NCBI RefSeq assembly: GCF_014200725.1
Contig: NZ_JACHCL010000003.1
Coordinates: 124,001-188,000 of the forward strand
Direction: 5' to 3'
Length of the DNA stretch: 64,000 nucleotides
DNA from: Janthinobacterium silvisoli
GTDB taxonomy: Bacteria > Pseudomonadota > Gammaproteobacteria > Burkholderiales > Burkholderiaceae_D
The notes under the pieces are model-generated. The model saw nothing but the letters and a program-made list of their open reading frames with translations, searched no databases and had not been told where the DNA came from. This document shows positions 55,059-63,237 of the stretch, piece after piece (positions within the stretch are counted from its first letter, which is position 1; each line of letters starts with the position of its first letter). Both the position numbers and the translations under genes were made by a program.

Positions 55059-55528
55059 GCGACGACCTCCACGCCCTGGAAGCCTGGGCCGGTGCTCTGC
55101 TAGCCAAGCTGCAGCCAGCCCAGCGCCGCGCCATCAATCACAAAGTAGCCATCGACCTGCGCCGCAGTCAGGCGCAGCGCATCAAGGCGCAGCAGGGGCC
55201 GGACGGCGCGGCTTATCCGGCGCGCAAGGAGCTTAAAAGTAAAAATGGACGGATCAAGCGGCAGAAAGCGGCAATGTTTGCCAAAATCCGTACCGCCAAG
55301 CACATGAAAGTGAAGGCGACCGGCGGCCAGATCGAAGTTGGCCTCTTTGGCTGAGTGGCGCGCGTGGCGCATGTGCATCAGTTTAGCCGGCAAGACCGAT
55401 TGTCGAAAAAAGGGCTACTGTACAAGTACCCGGAGCGGCCGCTGCTGGGCTTGAGCGAACCGGATCGAACGTTGATACGCGAGTCCCTGCTACATCACAT
55501 GAAGAGAAAGCAAGAAGTATCAATGTAA
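55055..55528 (+). pseudogene. P2 gpS-like virion morphogenesis protein with in-frame stop
   Basis: The frame runs for 157 codons with a single TGA at 55352-55354 (codon 100). Before it are LLAKLQPAQRRAINHKVAID and KAAMFAKIRTAKHMK; after it, in the same frame, VARVAHVHQFSRQDRLSKKG and YPERPLLGLSEPDRTLI, which is the expected continuation of gpS, a tail completion protein of about 150 residues. So one substitution (for instance CGA to TGA) explains the break. Confidence 0.85.
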
Positions 55529-55694
55529 ACTTTAACTGACATTAGTTATCAAATGAGTTAGAGTCATCTACGATTTTTCACTATCGAACAGAGTTATATT
55601 CAATCAATATTCTTCTGATGTAATTCAGATTTTTTGAAAATTTGGACTTGCAGAAGGGTTCTTTTTTCGATACAAAATTTCCAGAGGAAGGAAA
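55529..55694. other. AT-rich intergenic stretch
   Basis: 166 bp markedly richer in A and T than the phage genes around it. It probably holds the promoter of the small gene at 55695; AGAGGAAGG lies just before that ATG. Confidence 0.45.
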
Positions 55695-55856
55695 ATGAAT
55701 AAAAAGAAAAGTCAGAAAGAATTATACAAAGATATTTTCACAAAAAATCTAGGGCAACGTCTTGATGAAATGTCTAATTCTGAAAGAAAAGCGTATTGGG
55801 GTTTTGTTATAAGTGGAATTATTATAATGATTCTTATTGCTGTTTTCTTAGGATGA
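55695..55856 (+). CDS. Small AT-rich membrane protein, moron-like
   Basis: 53 residues, too short for most gene callers. The ATG follows AGAGGAAGGAAA. The N-terminal ~35 residues are charged (MNKKKSQKELYKDIFTKNLG) and the C-terminal ~20 form one hydrophobic helix (WGFVISGIIIMILIAVFLG), so it is probably a tail-anchored inner-membrane protein. Codon use is AT-rich, unlike its neighbours. It lies between S and V of the P2-like tail operon, where phage P2 carries its own accessory orf30. No function can be assigned. Confidence 0.65.
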   Translation: MNKKKSQKELYKDIFTKNLGQRLDEMSNSERKAYWGFVISGIIIMILIAVFLG

Positions 55857-55917
55857 GAATGACTTTTCATATTTGCAGTATCTCGTGTTTTTTTGAATAA
55901 TATATTGGACTATCTAA

Positions 55918-56829
55918 GAGACGGTTTAATAACTTAGCGGAAATTTAGTCGATGCAGCAGTAACGATCCCATGGCCAGGTAAATCATGTTTTCCGACACA
56001 TCAATGCGCTGCTCATAGTCGCGCACCAAGCGCCGATAACGCATCAGCCATGCAAAGGTTCGCTCGACCACCCAGCGTCTTGGCTGAACAGCGAAACCTT
56101 GCTGCCCCTGCAGACGCCGCACTACTTCCACTGTAAAGTCGAGAAAAGCGGCCTTGTCCATCAACTGTCTGCGGTCGTATGCCGCATCCCCAAACAGATG
56201 CTTTACCCAAGGCCAGCGTTTGATCAAGCCGTCGAGCACCATCTGGGCACCAGTGGCGTCGGCGATATCGGCTGGCGTCAGGTTCACCGCCAGCAAGCGA
56301 CCATCCGTATCGACCGCAATATGGCGTTTACGACCGCTGAGTTTCTTGTTGGCGTCATAACCTCGCGTTCGCGCGCCTGGCGCTTTCACGCTCTGGCTAT
56401 CGACAATGCCAGCACTTGGAAGCACCTCCCGTTCATTGCATAAGCGATCAAGCATCAGCGCCAAGTCATGGATGGTACGAAACAGCATGTGCCGCATCAG
56501 TCGTCGGAACCAGTAATAGACGGTCTGATAAGGAGGGAAATCATTGGGCAACATGCGCCACTCGCACCCGGAGCGCACCATGTAACGCAGCGCGTTGATC
56601 ACTGCACGCAAATCCGTCTTGCGAGGTCTTCCCGTCTTCGCTTGCCTTGGTAACAGCGGCGCGATCAGGCGCCACTCGTCATCTTTTACATCCGTGGGGT
56701 AGCCACGTTTGAGCGCGGTTCTTACCTGCTGGTGCCGGCTTCGATTCTCTTGCGTCCACATCGTCAATCGCTCCAAAACATCAAAAATGATTGGACCCGA
56801 AAGTTGCTATGAAGTTTTTAAACCGTCAC
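55918..56829 (-). mobile_element. IS5-family insertion sequence, complete
   Basis: A 912-bp element with terminal inverted repeats GAGACGGTTTAATAACTT (left) and, reverse-complemented, GTGACGGTTTAAAAACTT (right; 16 of 18 match). It is flanked by TAA on both sides (55915-55917 and 56830-56832), the 3-bp target duplication typical of several IS5 subgroups. The transposase is intact, so it is a recent insertion. Confidence 0.9.
55934..56776 (-). CDS. IS5-family DDE transposase
   Basis: 280 residues in a single frame. The DNA-binding N-terminus contains YPTDVKDDEWRLIAPLLP. The DDE residues can be placed in GIVDSQSVKAPGARTRG (first Asp), LFGDAAYDRRQLMDKA (second Asp) and VVERTFAWLMRYRRLVRDYE (Glu, with the Y-2-R-3-E-6-K-like signature). 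It moves the element by cut-and-paste. No programmed frameshift is needed in this version. Confidence 0.94.
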   Translation of the reverse strand: MERLTMWTQENRSRHQQVRTALKRGYPTDVKDDEWRLIAPLLPRQAKTGRPRKTDLRAVINALRYMVRSGCEWRMLPNDFPPYQTVYYWFRRLMRHMLFRTIHDLALMLDRLCNEREVLPSAGIVDSQSVKAPGARTRGYDANKKLSGRKRHIAVDTDGRLLAVNLTPADIADATGAQMVLDGLIKRWPWVKHLFGDAAYDRRQLMDKAAFLDFTVEVVRRLQGQQGFAVQPRRWVVERTFAWLMRYRRLVRDYEQRIDVSENMIYLAMGSLLLHRLNFR

Positions 56830-56909
56830 TAAGTGTGCCATAGTCGCTAATCGGCTTATCAACCCGCCCCCGCGTGCATCCGTACGCGGTCTTCGGCAAC
56901 ATGCCATGC

Positions 56910-57507
56910 ATGAACGCCGACCTGTCCGACATCCTCCGCTTGCTGCAAAACCTGATCCGCCTGGGCACCATTGCCGAAGTCGATGGCGCAAAGGTGCGCG
57001 TCCAGTTTGGGCCGAATCTCACCACTGAATGGCTGAAATGGATCACACCTTGTGCCGGTAGCACGCGCACTTGGTCAGTGCCCACCGTGGGCGAACAGGT
57101 GATAGCGCTGTCCCCTGGAGGCGATCTGACGCGCGGTACCATCGTGCCGGCGCTGTACTTCAAGGAATTTGACGCGCCCGAAACCAGCAACACCATCCAC
57201 ACCACCCATTACCCGAATGGCGCCATGGTGCAATACGACCATGCGTCCCACGAACTGACTGCCACCCTGCCCGGCGGCACGGCCACCATCACGGTCGACA
57301 AGGTCACATCGAACGCGCCCAGCACCATCTGCACAGGCGATCTGACCGTCATGAAAACCTGATCGTCATGCAAGGCGCTACCGTCAAGGACAGCGTCAAG
57401 GCTAGCGGCGACGTGCTGGCTGGCTGGCTGGCGATATCAGCCTGGCCAAACACACGCACGGCGGCGTCAAGGCCGGTGGCGACAAGTCGGGCGGGCCGCA
57501 ATCATGA
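56910..57507 (+). pseudogene. P2 gpV-like baseplate protein with two frameshifts
   Basis: The N-terminal part reads MNADLSDILRLLQNLIRLG and WLKWITPCAGSTRTWSVPTV, the gpV/phage baseplate assembly pattern (spike of the tail tip). The frame stops early after DLTVMKT. Restoring one A in the AAAA run at 57354-57357 gives NLIVMQGATVKDSVKASGDV; removing 8 bp from the GGCT repeat at 57418-57431 then gives GDISLAKHTHGGVKAGGDKS and an end at 57507 overlapping W. The HTH segment normally binds the spike's iron. Confidence 0.82.
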
Positions 57508-57782
57508 TGGGCATGAACGCCAGCACCGGGCGCAGCCTGACGGGCCTGGCCCACTTGCGCCAGTCGATAGCCGACATTCTCACGACATCTATCGGCTCGC
57601 GCATCCGGCGCCGCCGCTACGGTTCGGAAGTGCCCGAACTGATCGACCAGCCCTTGAACGAGGCCACGCAACTGCGCATCTACGCCGCCACCGCCTTTGC
57701 GCTGCGCCGCTGGGAACCGCGCCTGTCGCTGTCCAAAGTGCAGCTCAACCTGCCCCGTCCCCCAGCTTCACCATTACAATGA
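57504..57782 (+). pseudogene. P2 gpW-like baseplate protein, 3'-truncated
   Basis: 92 residues in the frame. The GPW/gp25 wedge family pattern is clear: LTGLAHLRQSIADILTTSIG, RRRRYGSEVPELIDQPLN and LRRWEPRLSLSKVQL. Intact proteins have about 20 more residues in a last strand; here the sequence changes to NLPRPPASPLQ and stops, marking the right edge of the phage remnant. Its start overlaps the V stop. Confidence 0.78.
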
Positions 57783-57808
57783 TCATTAATTAACAACACC
57801 TTCCTAAA

Positions 57809-58390
57809 ATGCGCTTATCTATCCTGGCCTTCACCCTAGCCGCCCTAACCGCCTGCTCCCAAGACCCCGAACCAGCCCCTGCAGCCCCTACCGAAGTACC
57901 TGCAGCACCCGCACCCACGCCTGCCCAGGCACCGCCACCAGCCGCAATCAAAAGCCCAACAGAATTCAAAGCCCAGCCACTTTCACCGGCCGAGGAAAAA
58001 CGCCTCATCAAGGCTGCGCAGAACCAGAAAACAGATGACGGCGCAACCGTTCTGCAAGTACTACAGCACGCAGAAAAAATGCGCCCCAAGCAATTCAAGC
58101 TGGCGGGCTTTGATATTTTTTACAAATATGATGGCAAACCGTCGAGCGTCGGTATTTGCTACTGGATCGGCTCGCATCGCCTTGATGACGATAAATACTG
58201 TGATATTGGCTATACAATATCCGCCGACCATCAGACTTTGAAACCCGACGTCGGCTCGATCACACCTGAGGAAGAACAAGAGTTAACGGTTTCCAAACTC
58301 AATCGTGGCCGTGATAGATTCCTAAAAGATGTCAACGAGCGCTATGAAAATGAATGCCTAGACTACGACACCAAGAAAAAAATTTGCTAA
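57809..58390 (+). CDS. Lipoprotein of unknown function
   Basis: 193 residues. The lipobox LTAC (in MRLSILAFTLAALTAC) predicts lipid attachment at Cys-16. A Pro/Ala-rich linker (residues ~20-50) leads to a globular part with a hydrophobic/acidic mix (PKQFKLAGFDIFYKYDGKPS) and three cysteines (GICYW, KYCDI, ENECL). I do not recognise a family. It begins just outside the phage remnant. Confidence 0.75.
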   Translation: MRLSILAFTLAALTACSQDPEPAPAAPTEVPAAPAPTPAQAPPPAAIKSPTEFKAQPLSPAEEKRLIKAAQNQKTDDGATVLQVLQHAEKMRPKQFKLAGFDIFYKYDGKPSSVGICYWIGSHRLDDDKYCDIGYTISADHQTLKPDVGSITPEEEQELTVSKLNRGRDRFLKDVNERYENECLDYDTKKKIC

Positions 58391-58427
58391 CTGTGATTGA
58401 GTAGCCCCCTGCCGCTAAAGTCCCCCC

Positions 58428-59273
58428 ATGCTTACCGCCCTCGACACCCACCTCTTAAACACCACACCCCGCAACCGCCTGCGCGGCTTGCCGCGCTTCC
58501 TGACCGAATTCCTCTATTTCGGCATCAAGGAAGCCAGGGCCTGCCTGTTCGTGGGGCTGTTTTTCTCTGCCGTGTTCCTGGTGCCGCGCGCGGGGCTTTT
58601 TGGCTTGCCGCGCTATGACGTGCTGTTGCTGGTGGCGCTGGTCATCCAGGCGGCGATGGTGTGGAGCGGGCTGGAAACGTGGGATGAGTTGAAAGCCATC
58701 AGCCTGTTTCATGCGGTCGGTTTTGCGCTGGAGGTGTTCAAGGTGTCGGGGACGATACAGTCGTGGAGCTATCCCGATTTTGCCTACAGCAAGGTGTTTG
58801 GGGTGCCCCTGTTTTCGGGCTTTATGTATGCGGCCGTCGGCAGTTACATCATCCAGACCTGGCGCTTGCTCGATATGCGGATTCGCCACCATCCACCGTA
58901 CTGGATGGGGGTGCTGATCGCCGTGCTGATCTACGCCAACTTTTTTACCCATCACTACATCGGCGACTATCGCTGGTATCTGGCCGCCTGCGCGCTGGGC
59001 CTGTATGCGCGCACCACCGTGGTGTTCCGCCCGCTGGACCGCGACCGCAGCATGCCTTTGCTGCTGGGTTTCGTGCTGGTCGGCTTCTTTATCTGGCTGG
59101 CAGAAAACATCAGCACCTTCTTCGGCGTATGGCGCTATCCGAACCAGCTAGGGGCCTGGTCGGTGGTGCATGTCAACAAATGGAGTTCATGGTCGCTGCT
59201 GGTGGTGATGACGTTCACCATCGTGGCCCATCTCAAGCATATCAAGGCCAGCATCCACGTCGCTGAATCTTAG
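58428..59273 (+). CDS. DUF817 integral membrane protein
   Basis: 281 residues with about seven hydrophobic helices. Family-type motifs include ALEVFKVSGTIQSWSYPDFA, GVPLFSGFMYAAVGSYIIQ and WLAENISTFFGVWRYPNQ, all conserved in the DUF817 (YoaT) family. The function of the family is unknown. It stands as a single gene between the lipoprotein and a minus-strand LysR gene, with a stop 18 bp from the latter. Confidence 0.88.
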   Translation: MLTALDTHLLNTTPRNRLRGLPRFLTEFLYFGIKEARACLFVGLFFSAVFLVPRAGLFGLPRYDVLLLVALVIQAAMVWSGLETWDELKAISLFHAVGFALEVFKVSGTIQSWSYPDFAYSKVFGVPLFSGFMYAAVGSYIIQTWRLLDMRIRHHPPYWMGVLIAVLIYANFFTHHYIGDYRWYLAACALGLYARTTVVFRPLDRDRSMPLLLGFVLVGFFIWLAENISTFFGVWRYPNQLGAWSVVHVNKWSSWSLLVVMTFTIVAHLKHIKASIHVAES

Positions 59274-59291
59274 GAGTGGCCATCAGGCGCG

Positions 59292-60155
59292 CTACTGCCC
59301 GCCAAACTCACCCGCCACCACCTCCACCACAAACTCGATCACCGCCCTCAGCAACGGTGCATGCCGCAAATCGACATGCACCACCAGCCAGATATCCCTG
59401 AAGAACGCCTCGCCATCAAACGGCAAGCGTTGCAGCTCAGGGTCGCTGTCCCCGATAAACGTTGGCAAGTTCGCCACGCCTATCCCTGTGCGAACGGCGG
59501 CGTGCTGGGTGGTGATGTCGCTGACCTCGCAGATTATCCGGCGTTTTCCTATCGCCGCCAGCAGCCATTTCTGATTGGGCATGTCGGCGAATTGTGCATC
59601 GAAACCGATGAATTCCCAGCTCGCTGGCTCGTCCAGATACGGGTAGTTCCGGTTGGCATACAGGGCGAATGGCATGGTGCCCAGTTTGCGCACCACATTA
59701 CCCGGTTCGGTAGGGCGAAACAGGCGCACGGCGATATCTGCCTCGCGCCGGCCTAGCGAGACGCTTTGCGCCTGGCTGGCGAGCGATAGCTGTATTCCCG
59801 GATGCAGTCGCCTGAATGCAGGCAGATGTTTTGCAAAGAAATTGTTGGCCAGCACGGGTGGCACGCTGAGCGTCACCTTGCCCACAATGGGAGCCTGTTC
59901 TGCACGCGCCACCCGCTCTACGGCAAAGGCGGCCGCGTCCATCTCCTTGGCGATGGCGAAGATTCTTTGCCCCAGCGCTGTCAATTGGCATGAACGTGGC
60001 AATCGATCGACCAGGCGCACCTGAAGCTCCGCCTCAAGCGCACTCAGGCGGCGGCTGATGGTAGCGTGATCGACCTTCAGCACGCGCGCGGCAGCAGACA
60101 GGCTGCCGGCCTGTGCAACGGCGAGAAAGCAGCGCAGGTTTTCCCAGTCAAACAT
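59292..60155 (-). CDS. LysR-family transcriptional regulator
   Basis: 287 residues. The N-terminal helix-turn-helix is MFDWENLRCFLAVAQAGSL then SAAARVLKVDHATISRRLSA, a LysR subtype with DHATISRR recognition helix. The effector domain follows. It is divergent from the MFS gene at 60249 (93 bp between) and probably controls it. The inducer is unknown. Confidence 0.92.
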   Translation of the reverse strand: MFDWENLRCFLAVAQAGSLSAAARVLKVDHATISRRLSALEAELQVRLVDRLPRSCQLTALGQRIFAIAKEMDAAAFAVERVARAEQAPIVGKVTLSVPPVLANNFFAKHLPAFRRLHPGIQLSLASQAQSVSLGRREADIAVRLFRPTEPGNVVRKLGTMPFALYANRNYPYLDEPASWEFIGFDAQFADMPNQKWLLAAIGKRRIICEVSDITTQHAAVRTGIGVANLPTFIGDSDPELQRLPFDGEAFFRDIWLVVHVDLRHAPLLRAVIEFVVEVVAGEFGGQ

Positions 60156-60248
60156 CTGTGCGTTTTCTCCAGTTTGTTATGCAAATATAGGGAATATTCG
60201 CACAGATCAAACATTCTTACACTGTGACCTACTTATAGAGAGGTCACC

Positions 60249-61625
60249 ATGCTCAAGTCATCCCTACATCTCCGCTTTATCCAGATCGCCACCTGCCTTG
60301 GTTTCGTACTTGTCTTGATCGACGTCAGTGTCGTCAATGTCGCGCTGGAGGCCCTGCGTAACGCCTTCCATTCCGATCTGACCGGCCTGCAATGGGTCGT
60401 CAATGCTTATGCGCTAGTCTTCGCGGCATTATTATTGATGGCCGGCGCGCTGGGCGATCGCCTGGGCGCGAAGCGCGTCTTCATGGCAGGTTTTGCGATC
60501 TTCACGCTGGCATCGGTGGGCTGCGGCGCCGCATCGAGCCTGCCCTCGCTGATTGCCTGGCGCCTGGCTCAAGGACTTGGCGCGGCGCTGCTGGTGCCCA
60601 ACTCCCTGTCGCTCTTAAGGCAGGCGTTCCACGATGACCAGCAGCGTAGCCGGGCGATAGGCTGGTGGGGCGCCGGCGGCGGCATCGCCCTTGCCGCCGG
60701 ACCGGTCATCGGCGGCCTGTTGATCAGCGCGCTGGGCTGGCGCAGCATATTTTTGATCAACCTGCCGGTCGGCCTGATCGGCTTGTGGATGACCTATCGC
60801 TATGCGCCAGCATCGCCCACCCAAGCCGGCCGCAGCCTGGATATGCCCGGCCAAATGACGGGAGCAGTCACCCTGGCAACGTTCACGTTTGCCCTGACGC
60901 AAGCGAGCAGCCTCGGCTGGCAAAGCCCGATTATTGTGGGGGCACTGCTGCTATCGATCCTGCTTGGCAGCCTGTTTATCTGGCTGGAGGCACACCATCC
61001 CTCGCCGATGCTGCCACTGGCATTATTCCGTGATGCGGCAGTCAGCAGCGCAACCGTGATCGGACTGATCGTCAACCTGGTGTTTTACGGCATGGTATTT
61101 AGCTTCAGCCTGTTCTTTCAATCGGTGCAGCATAGGACACCGCAGCAGACCGGCCTGGCTTTTCTACCGATGATGGCCATCCTGATGGTGATGAACATTA
61201 TTGCTGGCAGGCTGGTCAGCCGTATCGGGACACGCCAGCTGGCCGTTACCGGCCTGCTGATCTCTGCCATCGGTTACCTGCTGATGCTGCCGGCGCTGGC
61301 GATGCAGTCTTACTTGCCACTGGTCTTGCCCATGCTGCTGGCCGGCAGCGGCATTGCGCTGACGATACCGACCATCACCAATGCAACCCTAGCGGCTGTT
61401 CCCAATACGCAGGCCGGTATTGCTTCGGGCCTGTTGAACGCGGCGCGCCAGCTTGGTGGCGTGATCGGCGTGGCCATCTTCGGATTTTTTGTCAGGCAGG
61501 GGGAAACAACGCTATTCATGCATGGCATGCATCTGGCGCTATACACTGCCGTGGCATTGCTACTAACCGGTGCAGCCGTGGGATTGGGGGGATTCAAGCG
61601 GCGCCAGCAAATTCCATCGCTGTAA
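60249..61625 (+). CDS. MFS transporter (DHA2/EmrB-like)
   Basis: 458 residues with about 14 membrane helices. Signatures: VLIDVSVVNVALEALRNAF in the first helix, GALGDRLGAKRVFMAGFAIF (motif A), a motif-C-like GIALAAGPVIGGLL, and SRIGTRQLAVTGLLISAIGY in the second half. It fits the proton-coupled drug exporters of the DHA2 group. It is preceded by an AGAGAGGTC ribosome binding site. The substrate is unknown; the divergent LysR gene is the likely regulator. Confidence 0.9.
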   Translation: MLKSSLHLRFIQIATCLGFVLVLIDVSVVNVALEALRNAFHSDLTGLQWVVNAYALVFAALLLMAGALGDRLGAKRVFMAGFAIFTLASVGCGAASSLPSLIAWRLAQGLGAALLVPNSLSLLRQAFHDDQQRSRAIGWWGAGGGIALAAGPVIGGLLISALGWRSIFLINLPVGLIGLWMTYRYAPASPTQAGRSLDMPGQMTGAVTLATFTFALTQASSLGWQSPIIVGALLLSILLGSLFIWLEAHHPSPMLPLALFRDAAVSSATVIGLIVNLVFYGMVFSFSLFFQSVQHRTPQQTGLAFLPMMAILMVMNIIAGRLVSRIGTRQLAVTGLLISAIGYLLMLPALAMQSYLPLVLPMLLAGSGIALTIPTITNATLAAVPNTQAGIASGLLNAARQLGGVIGVAIFGFFVRQGETTLFMHGMHLALYTAVALLLTGAAVGLGGFKRRQQIPSL

Positions 61626-61630
61626 GCCCA

Positions 61631-62380
61631 TCAAAACTTTATCGGACACTTCGACATGCTAGCCTGGCCAAACCCGGCCCACCCCGCCTTGGCGGAACCG
61701 TTCTCGGCAATACTGGCCTTGTCAGCAAAAAACACGCAATACTCGCCCATTGCCGTTGTCACACGATAGATGCGCTTGGGGTCGTTGGGGGCACTGAACA
61801 ACTCGATGCGGGCGGCCTCGTTCCACTTGGGGCCCACTGCCGCATGCGCCTCTGCAAATCCTCTGGCCAGGCGCGAACTGGCGGTGTCTGGTGGCGCAGT
61901 AAATTCTTGTTTATGTTCCGCACGCAACTGGCGGTCTATCGCGCCAACTGCTTTGAGCGCCCGCTGTAGCATGTCGGCAGGCGGTGTACTGGCTGCCGCT
62001 GGCTGCGCACGCTCGTCAAGGCCATCCGCTATCGATGCTGGCGCCGTCTGTGCGGAAGGCGTTACAAGCGGGCTGGCTGGCTGAGGTGTGGCGATGGAAG
62101 GCGCTGGCGTATACTGAGGAACAGGCCTGGGCTCCGGGAGCGGATCAAGCTTAGGCTCAACAACGATCTTCCTGGGAATAAATACGGGCGATGTTGGCTG
62201 CAGTAATTGTAGCCACACCCGATTGTCAGGCACTGCGGGTATCTGTGACGGCCGGGTGAATATCCAAAGCAGCCCCAGATGCAGCACTACAACGACTGCG
62301 ATACGGAACACGGCCTGACGCGGCCAGCCTTCTCCTCTATCGCCAAATACGACCGGGCTTACCGTGGAGAACAGCTTCAT
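61631..62380 (-). CDS. Pro-rich membrane-anchored periplasmic protein, TonB-like architecture
   Basis: About 249 residues if started at MKLFSTVSP (62380); an ATG at 62449 would add 23. One N-terminal membrane helix (AVFRIAVVVVLHLGLLWIF) is followed by a Pro-rich spacer (PKLDPLPEPRPVPQYTPAPS), as in TonB, but the C-terminal TonB domain is not visible. The C-terminus reads YCVFFADKASIAENG and two cysteines. I do not recognise its family. It is convergent with the MFS gene. Confidence 0.65.
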   Translation of the reverse strand: MKLFSTVSPVVFGDRGEGWPRQAVFRIAVVVVLHLGLLWIFTRPSQIPAVPDNRVWLQLLQPTSPVFIPRKIVVEPKLDPLPEPRPVPQYTPAPSIATPQPASPLVTPSAQTAPASIADGLDERAQPAAASTPPADMLQRALKAVGAIDRQLRAEHKQEFTAPPDTASSRLARGFAEAHAAVGPKWNEAARIELFSAPNDPKRIYRVTTAMGEYCVFFADKASIAENGSAKAGWAGFGQASMSKCPIKF

Positions 62381-62665
62381 TAATGGTCCGGGTTTGACTG
62401 AAGATGATGCTGGATAGTATGGCATTTTCATTGAGGAAATACTATCCAATTATCACCTTCAAATTGGGAGGAGACGGTGCCATACCTGCTATCAAGCAGG
62501 CTGAACTTCAACTGACGCCCCTTATCAATTGCGCTATAGTTGCATCCCATAAGACCATCGTCCAGAAACAGCCTGTCGTCTTGTGGCTACACGCACTCTG
62601 GCCTCGCGGAATTTTTTATTCATGCACGTACTTATGGTGCTTACCTCCTCACCCGAAGGGAACTT

Positions 62666-63217
62666 ATGAAGTTTGCAGTCCAAGCCGTACTGGGTTTATC
62701 GCTGGCCTTCACCGCCCCCGCATTTGCCGCCAACACGGCGCCCGCAGCACCGCTTGTGGCATCCAACCCCGCCCACGTTCAAGCCGTGCAGAATCTGCTG
62801 GCCGCGATGCAGATTGAAAAGGTATTAAAAGGCGTGGCCGCCCGCAGCCGCTACCCGACTGAAGCACAGAAGCAGGCCGTATTCGCCAAGCTCGACAAAA
62901 TTCCGCCGGCAGAGGTTTATCAGCGTCTGGCGCCAACGTTGACGAGTACCATTTCCGTGGACACCGCAACCGAGATGACCCGTTTCTATAACACCGCTTA
63001 CGGCAAGCAAGTCATCTACAAGAAGTACAACTCCGGCGCGCAGATCATGATGCCGGGCATGACGGTGGCCCTTGCACCGGAAGAAAAGAAGGAGCGCAAG
63101 CGCGCCGCCTATGTCAAGGCAAGCAAGGAACTGGCCGATGCAGAACCGGCAATCGAGCACGAAGCGTTCAAGCTGTTGCAAGTGATTAATAAGGAAAATA
63201 ATAAGGAAAAGCGCTAA
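62666..63217 (+). CDS. Exported protein, DUF2059-like
   Basis: 183 residues from the ATG at 62666, preceded by GAAGGG. Signal peptide MKFAVQAVLGLSLAFTAPAFA. The part MTRFYNTAYGKQVIYKKYNS resembles the C-terminal motif of DUF2059 proteins such as the one at 37741-38289, but the match is weak. The C-terminus is highly charged (NKENNKEKR). Function unknown. Confidence 0.65.
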   Translation: MKFAVQAVLGLSLAFTAPAFAANTAPAAPLVASNPAHVQAVQNLLAAMQIEKVLKGVAARSRYPTEAQKQAVFAKLDKIPPAEVYQRLAPTLTSTISVDTATEMTRFYNTAYGKQVIYKKYNSGAQIMMPGMTVALAPEEKKERKRAAYVKASKELADAEPAIEHEAFKLLQVINKENNKEKR

Positions 63218-63237
63218 GAACAAATGTTGGAACTCAG

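Larger units (their letters stand above)
54699..57782. mobile_element. P2-like prophage tail-gene remnant
   Basis: Genes in the P2 order R-S-(accessory)-V-W survive, each damaged: R lacks its N-terminus, S has an in-frame stop, V has two frameshifts and W is cut short. No capsid, replication or integrase genes of this phage remain. An AT-rich accessory gene and an IS5-family element lie between S and V. Confidence 0.85.

Noticed and set aside
54699..57782. A functional contractile-tail (tailocin) locus
   Set aside because: All four tail genes are truncated or interrupted and the rest of the tail operon is missing.
44389..57782. A defence island behind ssrA
   Set aside because: No restriction, Abi, toxin-antitoxin, CBASS, retron or Cas-type gene could be recognised; the cargo is metabolic, envelope or unknown.
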